Shown here: positions 23,467-32,516 of the stretch, piece by piece
Position numbering within the stretch: the first letter of the stretch is position 1
Layout: the number at the start of each line of letters is the position of its first letter
DNA from: Planctomycetota bacterium
GTDB taxonomy: Bacteria; Planctomycetota; UBA1135; UBA2386
Assembly (NCBI GenBank): GCA_028281765.1
Contig: JANQJF010000113.1
Location: forward strand, 62,001-126,000
Reading direction: 5' to 3'
Length of the DNA stretch: 64,000 nucleotides
Position numbers and translations under genes: made by a program
The notes under the pieces: generated by a model
What the model was told of the DNA's origin: nothing
The model's database searches: none
Seen by the model: the letters and a program-made list of their open reading frames with translations, nothing else

Positions 23467-24618
23467 CTACTCGACGACCGTGATCTGGGCGGCGTCGGAG
23501 AACGTCAGGCCCAGCGCGTTCAAGCTCGGGTGCAGGAATGCGCCCTGCTGCAGGAAGATCCCGCCGACCAGCGCCGGGTTGTTCGGGATCTCGATCGTCC
23601 ACGTGACCTGGCCCGCGATGTTGGCGAGCGGGAACGTGATGTCCGGGCCGACGTACATCGCACAGCCGGGAGCGCCGAGGATCGTGATGTCGATCGGCAG
23701 CGGCGTGCCGAAGAACGACACCGGGTCGAAACCCATGATGCCGAACGCGGCGGCGCCGAACGGCGCATCCGAGATCTTGGTCGTGAACGGGTATGCGAGG
23801 CTCGCCGCCTGGCCGGCGATCGGCGACATCGCCGGTGTCGCAGGCGCGCTCCCGGCGCAGCCCGAGCCGAATGCGGTCCACTCGTTCGCCGTCGGCGTCA
23901 TGAACTTCTTGATGGCGTCGTACCACACCTGCGCCATGAGCTGCTCGCCGGCGTCGTTCGGGTGGAGACCGTCGTAGAGGAACGGGTGCGGATCGTTCGG
24001 GTTCGCCGGCGGCGGGCCGAACGCCGAGTAGTGGTCGACGAGCACGACTCGGGACTCCGGCGTGTCCTTCTCCGTGACGATCGGCGGCATCATCGCGTTC
24101 AGAAGATGATGGTTGCCGAAGTTGCGGGGCAGGATCTGCGCCAGCAGCACCGTCACGTTCGGGTTGACGCCGCGCAAGATGTCGATGCACTGCTTGAGCT
24201 CGTTGATCGTGCCGGTGCGGCTTTGTCCGGCGATCTCGTCGTTGGTGCCGAGGTGGATCAGCACGATGTCCGGCAGGTTCTCCCAGGTCCACCACTGCAG
24301 GTCCATCAGGATGTGGTTCACCTGCCAGCCCGAGTAGGACTCGTGATCTTGGTCGAAGTTCGGGTTTGCGGGCGCGCCGCCCCAGACACCGAAGTTGTGC
24401 CCGACGAAGTCGAACGAGTAGCCGTTGCTCGTGAGCAGTTGGTCCAGATAGTAACGATAGCTGTGTCGGCCCGCGGACGATTCGGTGATCGAGTCCCCGA
24501 GCGGACAGATGCGCACCTGAGACGAGACTGGCTGGGCGAGTACGCACCCCAGCACGGCGAGAGCGGCGGTCGCGCGGGCGCACCGGGCGACGAAAGTATC
24601 TAGGCCGAATCGCGTCAT
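23467..24618 (-). CDS. Exported SGNH/GDSL-type hydrolase with planctomycete C-terminal domain
   Basis: 383 residues from the ATG at 24618. A purine-rich GAGGGA about 13 bases upstream may be a ribosome site. A signal peptide lies at about 12-33. The catalytic blocks are all visible: ICPLGDSIT (Ser43), SGWQVNHIL (Gly97), HLGTNDEI (Asn126) and YDGLHPN (Asp216, His219). It is therefore a probable esterase or acetylhydrolase acting on an extracellular polymer or glycan. From about residue 255 a separate domain begins with GSGCAGSAP and contains GAPGCAM, ending NALGLTFSDAAQITVVE; this tail recurs on other exported proteins in the window. Confidence 0.9.
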   Translation of the reverse strand: MTRFGLDTFVARCARATAALAVLGCVLAQPVSSQVRICPLGDSITESSAGRHSYRYYLDQLLTSNGYSFDFVGHNFGVWGGAPANPNFDQDHESYSGWQVNHILMDLQWWTWENLPDIVLIHLGTNDEIAGQSRTGTINELKQCIDILRGVNPNVTVLLAQILPRNFGNHHLLNAMMPPIVTEKDTPESRVVLVDHYSAFGPPPANPNDPHPFLYDGLHPNDAGEQLMAQVWYDAIKKFMTPTANEWTAFGSGCAGSAPATPAMSPIAGQAASLAYPFTTKISDAPFGAAAFGIMGFDPVSFFGTPLPIDITILGAPGCAMYVGPDITFPLANIAGQVTWTIEIPNNPALVGGIFLQQGAFLHPSLNALGLTFSDAAQITVVE

Positions 24619-24839
24619 GGTATGTGAGATCCCTCTGTCGATCGCTTTCGAGCTTGGCGAAGGAGCAGATGCGGGGGGCTCGGGGAATGATACCGCCTGG
24701 CGCGGAACCAGTGGCTCTCGGATCTCCCCGCGCCCCGTATTGTCTCGGCAAAGGGCCGTCGACGGAAGCAGTTTCCCGAAGCGGATCTCGCGATGCCAAG
24801 GCCGGGTGCGCTTAACCGCAACCCCGGGCTGCTTCGGAC

Positions 24840-26402
24840 TCATTTCGCGAGGGTTTTTCGCCGCGCGGCGCCGCTTCGCGCCCTCGGCACCGCGTAGGTG
24901 CCGATCTGGTCCTTCGGCTTCGTGTCGAGCCGGCGCCACTCGTGTTCGAACTCGTAGTTCTCTTTCTCGGCCGCCTTCTCCTTGCCCCAGATCATCAACC
25001 AGAACTTCAGCGTGTACCACACGTTCCAGAAGATCTCGTTGTTCTTGACCATGAAGCAGAACCGGCGCCACATGTAGGCCGGGTTCTTGAAGTAGGCCTC
25101 GGCGTAGAACTTCTTGAAGAAGACCTTCACGGTCTCCCAGTCGAGCGTCGGGTGGTCGTAGATCTCTTCGGCCTTGTTGTAGACCGTGTACTGGTCCCAA
25201 TCGAAGGTCTTGATCCGACCTTCCTGCCGCAGCCTGCGGAACATCGGCGTGCCGGGATACGGCGTTGTCATCCCGCACTTCATCGTGTCGAGGCGCACGC
25301 GGCGCGCGTAGTCGATCGTGTCCTGCATCGACTTCTCGGTGTCGCCGGTCAGCCCGACCATGAAGAAGCCGTTGGGCTCGAGTCCGGCGTCCCGCGCCAT
25401 CTCGACGGCTTCGACGCCCTTGTCCAGGGTCGCGCGTCCGCCCTTGCCGAACGCTTGCAGCACGTCTTCGTTGCCGCTCTCGAAGCCGAAGTAGACCCGG
25501 TAGCATCCCGCGCGCTTCATCAGCGAGAACAGCTCGGGGTTCGCGCTGTCGACGCGGATGCCGTTTGTGCACGTCCACGCCATCTTGACGTTCTTCCGAA
25601 TGATCGCTTCGCACACGCGCGACGCCCATTCGTTGTCACTCGTGAAGATGTCGTCGACGAGGACCGCCTCGCGGAAGCCGAGGTGCTGCAGCTTGAGCAG
25701 TTCGTCCGCGCAGCGCTCCGGTGACTTCTTGCGGTATCCCAGGCCCATCGTGTTCTTCGAGCCGCAGAAGTCGCATTGGAACACACAGCCGCGGGAGAAC
25801 TCGATCGTGCTGACCGGGCTGTGGCGCGCGATGATGCGGGTCATCTTCTCGTTGCAGTCCGGCGGGTACTCTTCCCACGCCGGCATCGGGAGGTCGTCGA
25901 GATCCTCGAGGAGGCCGCCGGACATGTTGACGCGGATGCCGTTGCCGTTGCGCCAGTAGAGGCCTGGGACGTCCTCCATCTCGCGACCGTCGAGGAGATC
26001 CGCCAATACGAAGTCCCCCTCGCCCGACACGATCGCGTCGAGACGGGACTCCCGCATCGTTTCCATCGGCAGCGCGGACGGGTGTGCGCCGCCGCCGATC
26101 GTCAGGATGTCCTCGGAGATGTCCTTCACGAGAAAGGACATGTCGCGCATCTGGTTCGCCAGCGGCGTCGTCGCCGTGATCCCGACGGCATCGGGTTTCT
26201 CGTCGAGGATGAGTCGGCGGATCATCGACGGGTCGTACTGTCGGTACGACAAGTCGAGGATCTTGACCTCGTGGCCACGCTCCTTCAGAGCCCCGCCGAT
26301 CGCGGACAAGCTCAGAATCGGATAGACGGGGAATGCGAGTCCGCCTTCGTTCGAGCCGTACGTCCGGAAATAGGACGGGTTGATGAGGAGTGCCTTACCC
26401 AT
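24840..26402 (-). CDS. B12-binding radical SAM protein
   Basis: 520 residues. The N-terminal ~140 residues form a cobalamin-binding-like Rossmann domain (LLINPS...GGALKERGHEVKILDL, ITIGGGAHPSALP). The radical SAM core follows, with the cluster motif CVFQCDFC (Cys206, Cys210, Cys213), FGFESGNEDVL and GLEPNGFFMVGL. The C-terminal ~120 residues are helical and basic. This layout is shared by cobalamin-dependent methylases and by hopanoid, bacteriochlorophyll and fosfomycin-type enzymes; the substrate cannot be assigned. The gene stands alone. The B12 motif DxHxxG is not evident, so cobalamin may be bound base-off or not at all. Confidence 0.88.
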   Translation of the reverse strand: MGKALLINPSYFRTYGSNEGGLAFPVYPILSLSAIGGALKERGHEVKILDLSYRQYDPSMIRRLILDEKPDAVGITATTPLANQMRDMSFLVKDISEDILTIGGGAHPSALPMETMRESRLDAIVSGEGDFVLADLLDGREMEDVPGLYWRNGNGIRVNMSGGLLEDLDDLPMPAWEEYPPDCNEKMTRIIARHSPVSTIEFSRGCVFQCDFCGSKNTMGLGYRKKSPERCADELLKLQHLGFREAVLVDDIFTSDNEWASRVCEAIIRKNVKMAWTCTNGIRVDSANPELFSLMKRAGCYRVYFGFESGNEDVLQAFGKGGRATLDKGVEAVEMARDAGLEPNGFFMVGLTGDTEKSMQDTIDYARRVRLDTMKCGMTTPYPGTPMFRRLRQEGRIKTFDWDQYTVYNKAEEIYDHPTLDWETVKVFFKKFYAEAYFKNPAYMWRRFCFMVKNNEIFWNVWYTLKFWLMIWGKEKAAEKENYEFEHEWRRLDTKPKDQIGTYAVPRARSGAARRKTLAK

Positions 26403-26575
26403 GGTGTGAGAGCGCGCTGAGAGCAGGGAGAATCCTAGCTCGCTGGGGCAGGAGGGAGTAGGAGGCCGGATCCGGAAACCTGCGGTATGGACGGGAACAC
26501 TCGATGCGGCCGGGATTTTCGCTGAGAAGGAACTGCGATGCGGGCGACGCGTGTTCGCGCGGTCGGCCGGCCCGT

Positions 26576-29500
26576 CTACCCGCGGATCTGATCCAAGATG
26601 CTCGGATCCTGGATCCGCTTGTCCCGTGCGAGCAGCAGCACCTTCGACAGCACTTCGGCCGTGCGGGGGTCGTCGTCCGCGAACGGCAGGAACAGCCGCC
26701 CGCGGTGCTGCGAGTGCACGGCCACGATGTAGAGCGCGCGGCCGCCGAGAAGCTGCGCTTGCGCGCTGCCGAAGTGCACGGAGTACTCGGCGAGCTCCCC
26801 GCGGATGATTGCGTTCGATTCACGGATCTCGACGTTGTCGAGGCGTAGGAGGGCGCAACTCTCGCGGAGCAGCGCCGCGCGCATCTCGACGGTCGACGCG
26901 GTGGCCTCGGGATCGACGCCGCCCTGGTGCGCGACGCTGACGACGAGGTCGAGGTCGCGCATCGTCTCGGTGAAGACTCGCGGCGGGACGTCGGCGAGCT
27001 CGAGGGCCTTCCAGTCGCCCTTCTTCGTGAACACGACGCACTCGACCGTCAGCCCTTCGATATCCGCCGGAGAGTAGAACGCCTCCTCGAATCCGAGCCG
27101 TGCGGTCAGGCCCTCGTCGTGAAACGTGCGACTGACGCCTTCCTCCGGCTGGGCGACCCAGCCGCGGCTGCCGAGCAGGGAGAGCGCTTGCTTGGGGCCG
27201 ACCTGGTGGCCCGCGTAGCGACGCGACTGCAGCTTGTCGGCGCGTTCCGCGTCGGTCAGTGGGTAGACCTCGCGGAACACCTGCTTGAACGGCTGCACCC
27301 GCTCACGCGCGAAGCAGTCCTTCTGCCACTCGTGCCAGTCTCCGCGCGCCAGCAGGTCGATCGGATGGGCGACGCGCACGCGCTCTTCGCCGCGCAGCGG
27401 CTCGACGTTGCCGTGGTGGTCCTCGAGCGCGTTGCCGCCGGAGATCGGGTAGCCCGCGATCTCCGGCTCTCCGAGGAACACGAGCCGTGAGAGTCCCGGT
27501 GCCAGGACGGGATGCCGCAGGATCCGCTGCAGTTCGTTTCCTGTGAACGTGTCGCCGCGACACATCGCCTCTTCGAGTGCGCCCTTGACGCGAGAAGCCT
27601 GCTTGCGGAGTTCCTTGGCTCGGGCCTTCAGTTCCGCGATGGCCTCGTCCTTCTTGAGCTTCGCCGGGACGCTCTTGAGGGTCTTGGAGCCCTTCTTGGT
27701 CTCGCGCACGACCGTGAGTTCGGGCTGGCCCTCCGCGTCGATCGCGAGGGTGACGGTGACGTCGTCGCGGGCGACCGTGACCGGGCCTTCGATCAGGTCC
27801 TGGATTGCCTCCATCTCCATCGCCCACTGCAGGCGCAGCGGGTCCTGGTAGCCGGCGGTGCGCGCGAGGTTCTCCATGCCGATCGTCATCGCTCGGCTCT
27901 CGCTCTGTTGACGCTGCGAGCCGAACTTGCGGCTCTCGCGTCGGAAGTCCTGCAGTCGTTCGTAGCGGACCAGCAGGTCCTTCGCGGGGTTCGATTCATC
28001 GAGCGGCACGAGGCCGAGCGCGCGGACGGAGTCCTGATGGCGCTTGTCGTCGATACGCTCGATCAGCTGTTGTCGAGTCACCGCGCCGGTCATGGCCTCG
28101 GCGAAGAGCTGCGCGCGCTTGTGTCCGCCGCTGTTGGACGCGTACTTGGCCGCCTTGTGCAGCTGCTCCCAGCGTTCGGCTCCGAGCTGTTCGAACGCAT
28201 CGCGGAACCAGGCGACGTCGACGGCGCCCTCGGTGAGGTCGTCTGCGGACAGCGGTGTCCGTTCGCTCACCTGCGCCGTCCAGATCTCGCGCAGGTCGCG
28301 GAATTGCCAGCGGTCGTCCTTCGTGTGCGCGTGAATCCACCACACCGCGCTGACGAAACCCGGCCACGCGAGCACGTGGTCGACGTAGTCGACCCACTGG
28401 GGCGCGAACGCCGCGAGCTCGACGAGGCGGTTTGGCTTGATCTTCGCGGACTTCGCCCAAGCTGCGAATGCTTCCGGAGTGTCGCCCTCGCCCGGTTGAC
28501 TGCGCACGACGATGTGGCTGAGCGTGTCCTTGCGCGAGCACTCGCCGTTCGACCACGAAAAGTTGCGGGCGAACTTCGTGCTGCCCAGTGACTGGATCGC
28601 CTGCGCCATCGCCTCGAGGCCACCGGTGATCCGCAGATCGAGAGTGGGCGCCGACGCGGCGGTCGAACGGTCCCCGCGTTGGGTTTCGACTTCGACGACT
28701 CGACGCCGGATGCGCTCGATCTCGCGCTGGAGTTCCGGAAGCTCGTCGAGACTCGGGGGTGGTTTCACGCCGGTGATCTCGCGCACCAGTCGGCCGTCGG
28801 ACGGATGGAAGCCTCTCCCGATCGCGAGGTCGACGAACTCCTCGCAGCCGTGGTCTCCGAATCCGCCCGCGCGGTACGCCGCGAGGAACTCCTCGAGCAT
28901 CGGCACCCAACCGCGTCCGCCGCGCCGCGCGATCTGGTACCAGCGCAGCAGCCGGTAGAGCCGCACGGCCTCGGCATCGGACACGAGGTTCGGTTGCAGC
29001 CGGGCCACGCTTCGCGCGAGGCCGATCCAGTTCTCGGTCGCGCGGCCTTTGACCCGGTGGGTAGCCTCGGCGTCCGCGCCGTAGAAGTAGCGGTCGCCGT
29101 CGGTCGCGAGCTGTTCGAGTTCGTCCGCGCGGATCCCGTACATCGACTGTTCGAGCGCGTCGAGCACGAGGTCGAGCGAGCCGCGCGCTGGCTCCCAGAA
29201 CACGCCCCATTCGATCGCGTGCTGGAGGATCGTGTCGGAGTTGTGGCCCCGGCCGAGCAGTTCCTGGGTGCTCTTGCCGCTCCAGTTGCGCGAGTCGGTC
29301 GGGGTGAGGAGGCCGCGGACGAGCTCCAACCCGTCGTCGTCACGGAGGTGGGGGCCGCGATTCTGGAACCACTCTCGCCACAGGTTGCCGAGCGGCAGGT
29401 GCGGCTCCCGTTCGGTGGCGTGGTCCGGCGAGTCGGGTGCCTGGAAGCGCCAGCCGGCGTTGATCAGCAGGTGGCGCTCGCCGATCCGGTCCTCGAACTC

Positions 29501-31486
29501 GTCCTCGGCGTGCTCGAGCACGAGCTTCGCGAGCTCGTCGACGCACCGGGTCGTTGCGGTGCTCTCGAGCGCCGGAGTTCGCGACTGTGGCCGCGGGAAC
29601 TCCGGAAGACGATCCGGATCGATCAGTCCGAGGCAGTCTTCGCGGGTCGCGACGGTCTCGTCGTCGCCGAGGATGGCTTCGAGGTGTGCGACTTCCTCGT
29701 CCGCCAGTTCGAGATCCGACGCGCGGAACTCCGTTGCGAGCGCACGTGCTTCCGCCGCGACCGAGTCGGTTCGTTTCTCGATGGCGTCCCGCAGCAGTTC
29801 CAGGCCAGCCTGACGCTTGAGGGTGTTCTTGTCGTCGAGCAGCGTGCGCGCCGTCGCGAACATCCCGTCGTCGTCGAGAAGAGCCAGCCGCGCGAGGCAT
29901 CGATTACGTAGGTCTCCGGCCTTTCGATGTAGCATCGAGAGCAGACGCTCGACTTCATCCTGTTCGACCGGCGATTTCTTCAGGGACTCGAACGCCGCGC
30001 TTCGTACGTCGGGCGACGTGTCCGAGATCAAGCGGAGAGCGAGGTCGCGCGCGCTGCCGGTCAGCGGGCGGAGAGTCGAGTCGTCCTGTTGCCAGCGCGA
30101 CCCGAGACCCGTCACGGCGCGTAGCACCTGCTCGCGGGGCCACGTTTCGAGGTCCTTGACGTAGGGCAGCAGGCGCTCGACTTCTAGGTCCTGCAGGTTC
30201 GCGCTCATCGCGGCCGCGATGGTCGTGCGTTCGATGGACTGGGACCACCACGGCCAGACGATCGGCTCCAGCGCCTGCTTGCGCTTCTCGACGCGCTGCA
30301 TCAAGGCCTCCAGCGCCGGGAAGCTCTCGGACGAAGGCATCCACTTCGTCAGATCGTTCGCGAAACAGCTCAGGGCTCGCGAGGCGACGCGTAGATCCTC
30401 GTCGCCGAGCGCGTCTCGCAGCGCGGGATAGCCGACCGTCCAGTTGGTCTGCACGAGCAGGTGTGTCGCGACGAACCGCTTCTCGGGATCGATGTGCGAG
30501 CGCAGTCGGGTCGCGGGTTCGATGACGGCGTCGACGTCGTCGAACGCGATCGTCCACAGCGCGAGATACACCGCCTCGGCGGTCGTGTCGTCGGACGCGA
30601 GTGCCAGAGCGCGCTGCTCGGGATGCTCGAGAAATCGTAGAACGGTCTCGAGGATCTCCTTCACCTTCATGCCGCTCGCGCCGTCCCACGCGAAGCCGAA
30701 CCACGTGTCGACCGCGCGAACGACGGACGAGAACCGCGCGAGATCGTGCTCGAGGATCACGCGGAGCATGCGTCGGAACGCCTCGGGGTGCGACTCGTCG
30801 ATCGCCTCGAGGATCGATTGCCTCAGACCTTCCTGACGCTGCGCGGCGAGCAGCAGCTTCTCGACGAACTCCCAAGCTTCCGGACGCGCACACGCGAGGA
30901 ACGCGTGGATCACGTGGCCACCCATCTCGCCGACGTCGTGCTCGCCCATCGCCGATGCGCGGAGGATCTGGAACACCTCGTCGTCGCCGGAGTCGATCGC
31001 GCCGGCGAGGAGCCATCCCAGGTTCGTCGCGCTGCCGGGGAGGTGCGCGGCGACCTTCGCGATCCAGTGGATGTCCTGATCGAAGTCGCCGAGCAACACC
31101 GCGACATCCGCGAGCCATCGACCGCGGATGTGGCGGAGTTCGACGGCCGAGTTCGGGCAACGGAACGGCTTGCGGAAACCGCCGCGCTGGAAGGGGCGAC
31201 GCGCGAGGATCGACTCGGTCGACTCGACGGTCGGCACGAGATGGGGCAGGAGCGTCTTGCGCAGGCGGGCCCACGCGCGGTCACTCAGAGCATCGAGGTG
31301 ACCCTGCAGCTCCGCGTCGTGTACCCGGACGTGCCAATGCCGGTTGTAGGCGACTTGCTCGGCCAGTGCGTCGCCGAGGAACTTCTTGATGCCGCCCGGC
31401 AGCATGAGCGCGCGACGCAGCCGCTTCGCGAGTGCGCCGTCACGCCTCGCGGACGCGACGAGTTCTGCCGCGTGCTCGGAGCTCAT
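26576..31486 (-). CDS. Giant DUF4132 protein with N-terminal HEAT-like repeats
   Basis: 1,636 residues. The ATG at 31486 has GGAGAAG directly upstream. The N-terminal ~650 residues are helical and repeat-like (for example DTSPDVRSAAFESLKKSPVE and DDKNTLKRQAGLELLRDAIE), resembling HEAT or armadillo repeats. A DUF5724-like middle may follow. The last ~450 residues match DUF4132, including GDTFTGNELQRILRHPVLAP, GLEEAFYSP-type motifs and the terminal block VHSQHRGRLFLPFADDDPRT. E. coli MolR (YehH), named a molybdate-metabolism regulator, carries DUF4132, but the biochemical function of the domain is unknown. The gene lies 18 bases after the gene for a small protein with a MoaD-like tail, so the two are co-expressed. 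Repeats plus DUF4132 suggest a scaffold or a large enzyme acting on protein substrates. Confidence 0.85.
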   Translation of the reverse strand: MSSEHAAELVASARRDGALAKRLRRALMLPGGIKKFLGDALAEQVAYNRHWHVRVHDAELQGHLDALSDRAWARLRKTLLPHLVPTVESTESILARRPFQRGGFRKPFRCPNSAVELRHIRGRWLADVAVLLGDFDQDIHWIAKVAAHLPGSATNLGWLLAGAIDSGDDEVFQILRASAMGEHDVGEMGGHVIHAFLACARPEAWEFVEKLLLAAQRQEGLRQSILEAIDESHPEAFRRMLRVILEHDLARFSSVVRAVDTWFGFAWDGASGMKVKEILETVLRFLEHPEQRALALASDDTTAEAVYLALWTIAFDDVDAVIEPATRLRSHIDPEKRFVATHLLVQTNWTVGYPALRDALGDEDLRVASRALSCFANDLTKWMPSSESFPALEALMQRVEKRKQALEPIVWPWWSQSIERTTIAAAMSANLQDLEVERLLPYVKDLETWPREQVLRAVTGLGSRWQQDDSTLRPLTGSARDLALRLISDTSPDVRSAAFESLKKSPVEQDEVERLLSMLHRKAGDLRNRCLARLALLDDDGMFATARTLLDDKNTLKRQAGLELLRDAIEKRTDSVAAEARALATEFRASDLELADEEVAHLEAILGDDETVATREDCLGLIDPDRLPEFPRPQSRTPALESTATTRCVDELAKLVLEHAEDEFEDRIGERHLLINAGWRFQAPDSPDHATEREPHLPLGNLWREWFQNRGPHLRDDDGLELVRGLLTPTDSRNWSGKSTQELLGRGHNSDTILQHAIEWGVFWEPARGSLDLVLDALEQSMYGIRADELEQLATDGDRYFYGADAEATHRVKGRATENWIGLARSVARLQPNLVSDAEAVRLYRLLRWYQIARRGGRGWVPMLEEFLAAYRAGGFGDHGCEEFVDLAIGRGFHPSDGRLVREITGVKPPPSLDELPELQREIERIRRRVVEVETQRGDRSTAASAPTLDLRITGGLEAMAQAIQSLGSTKFARNFSWSNGECSRKDTLSHIVVRSQPGEGDTPEAFAAWAKSAKIKPNRLVELAAFAPQWVDYVDHVLAWPGFVSAVWWIHAHTKDDRWQFRDLREIWTAQVSERTPLSADDLTEGAVDVAWFRDAFEQLGAERWEQLHKAAKYASNSGGHKRAQLFAEAMTGAVTRQQLIERIDDKRHQDSVRALGLVPLDESNPAKDLLVRYERLQDFRRESRKFGSQRQQSESRAMTIGMENLARTAGYQDPLRLQWAMEMEAIQDLIEGPVTVARDDVTVTLAIDAEGQPELTVVRETKKGSKTLKSVPAKLKKDEAIAELKARAKELRKQASRVKGALEEAMCRGDTFTGNELQRILRHPVLAPGLSRLVFLGEPEIAGYPISGGNALEDHHGNVEPLRGEERVRVAHPIDLLARGDWHEWQKDCFARERVQPFKQVFREVYPLTDAERADKLQSRRYAGHQVGPKQALSLLGSRGWVAQPEEGVSRTFHDEGLTARLGFEEAFYSPADIEGLTVECVVFTKKGDWKALELADVPPRVFTETMRDLDLVVSVAHQGGVDPEATASTVEMRAALLRESCALLRLDNVEIRESNAIIRGELAEYSVHFGSAQAQLLGGRALYIVAVHSQHRGRLFLPFADDDPRTAEVLSKVLLLARDKRIQDPSILDQIRG

Positions 31487-31504
31487 GACTTCTCCAACGG
31501 GCCG

Positions 31505-31936
31505 TCAGGCACCGGCGAGGAACGTGAGGCGGAGGAATACGACCGACGTGTCGTCGGAGACCCAGATTTGCTTGTCGAGGTCGCGCTGCTCTTCGCCGTC
31601 GATGAGCACGAGGTAGAGGCCGTCCTCGAAACCCATGAGCGCCGTGCCGATCGCGCGGTCGACGTCGACGTCGTCCGTGTGTTCGTTGCCGCCCGACTCG
31701 ACTTTGCCCCGAGCCGCGGCTTTCTCGATGTCGCCTTCGGACAGTGCGCGCACGAATTTTCGCGACTCCTGCCGCTCTGCGAACGCGGCGACCTCGGTGC
31801 GCACGACCCGCTCGATGAACTGCCGGAGCGTGAGGCCGTCGTCGCCGCTGGAGCCCGGATCCGATTCGACAGGGATCGAGCGCTGCGGGATCAGTGGGTT
31901 CTTCTTGCCGAGGACGCGCGTCTCGATCGTAACCAT
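31505..31936 (-). CDS. Small partner of the DUF4132 protein, MoaD/ThiS-like tail
   Basis: 143 residues from the ATG at 31936, preceded by TACATT 7 bases upstream. The middle is helical (LTLRQFIERVVRTEVAAFAE). The last ~38 residues (GLYLVLIDGEEQRDLDKQ, then DTSVVFLRLTFLAGA) follow the pattern of beta-grasp sulfur carriers, V-NGE ... D-V-F-P-aGG, except that the chain ends Gly-Ala rather than Gly-Gly. It immediately precedes the DUF4132 gene (18 bases). I recall this gene pair as recurrent in other bacteria but cannot check it here. The function is unknown; the ubiquitin-like reading is inference. Confidence 0.7.
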   Translation of the reverse strand: MVTIETRVLGKKNPLIPQRSIPVESDPGSSGDDGLTLRQFIERVVRTEVAAFAERQESRKFVRALSEGDIEKAAARGKVESGGNEHTDDVDVDRAIGTALMGFEDGLYLVLIDGEEQRDLDKQIWVSDDTSVVFLRLTFLAGA

Positions 31937-31943
31937 GCTCGCA

Positions 31944-31949
31944 AATGTA
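31944..31949 (-). promoter_or_regulatory. -10-like hexamer TACATT, leaderless promoter
   Basis: TACATT lies on the minus strand with 7 bases to the ATG at 31936. It would drive the small protein and DUF4132 genes as a leaderless operon. Confidence 0.5.
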
Positions 31950-31959
31950 GCCGCGCGGC

Positions 31960-32451
31960 TCAGGGAGTCTGGTCGCCGATCGAGATCGTGCCCCGATTCG
32001 TCATCGCGATCCCGAGCGCGTTCGCCGAGGGCGAGAGCATGACGCCTTGGGCGTGCAGCACCTGGCCGGCGAACTGCGGGTCGTTCGCGATCGGCAGCTC
32101 CAGCAGACCGATCCCCAGCGTCAGCACGAGGGTCAGCTGCATCGGGATGACGAAGTCCGGGTTCACGAGCAGGTCGCAGCTCGTCGCGCCGATCGGGTCG
32201 AGACCGATGACGAGGGTCTGCGTGCCGAACAACACGACCGCGGCGGTCGCGTCGTTCTGCGCGGACAGCAGAAGCAGTGAGGGCGTCGTGCCGATGTTCG
32301 CCATGCCGCGGAGCTGGAGCTCGGGCGAGGAAAACTGACCGAACGGATGGGGACATCCCGTGCCCGACGCGGTGTACGTGGCCTCCACTTGTGCGGTGCC
32401 GGATGCGAGCGTCAGAGCGGCGAGGAGCGAGGTGGTGAGCAGCCGTCGCAT
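31960..32451 (-). CDS. Exported protein consisting of the shared C-terminal domain
   Basis: 163 residues from the ATG at 32451; the leaderless -10 TATACT, 8 bases upstream, favours this over an upstream frame extension to 32493. A signal peptide covers about 1-21 (LLTTSLLAALTLASGTAQ). The mature part is essentially one domain: SGTGCPHPFG near the start, then repeated short beta strands, GATSCDL, IPMQLTLVL, and the ending SPSANALGIAMTN. The same organisation forms the C-terminal part of the SGNH hydrolase, Kelch-like and haloperoxidase-like proteins here, so this is a stand-alone version. Its role is unknown; cell-surface attachment or protein interaction is possible. Confidence 0.75.
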   Translation of the reverse strand: MRRLLTTSLLAALTLASGTAQVEATYTASGTGCPHPFGQFSSPELQLRGMANIGTTPSLLLLSAQNDATAAVVLFGTQTLVIGLDPIGATSCDLLVNPDFVIPMQLTLVLTLGIGLLELPIANDPQFAGQVLHAQGVMLSPSANALGIAMTNRGTISIGDQTP

Positions 32452-32459
32452 GCCCGGTG

Positions 32460-32465
32460 AGTATA
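32460..32465 (-). promoter_or_regulatory. -10 hexamer TATACT, leaderless promoter
   Basis: A near-consensus TATACT on the minus strand with 8 bases to the ATG at 32451. It lies between that gene and the divergent dinB gene. Confidence 0.55.
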
Positions 32466-32516
32466 GGCGAACGAGCTCGGCGGGCGCGCCCAAGAAGTGG
32501 TACGCTCGCCGCTTCG

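Noticed and set aside
24619-25629. Extension of the SGNH hydrolase gene to 25629
   Set aside because: It would overlap the radical SAM gene, and the signal peptide starts at 24618.
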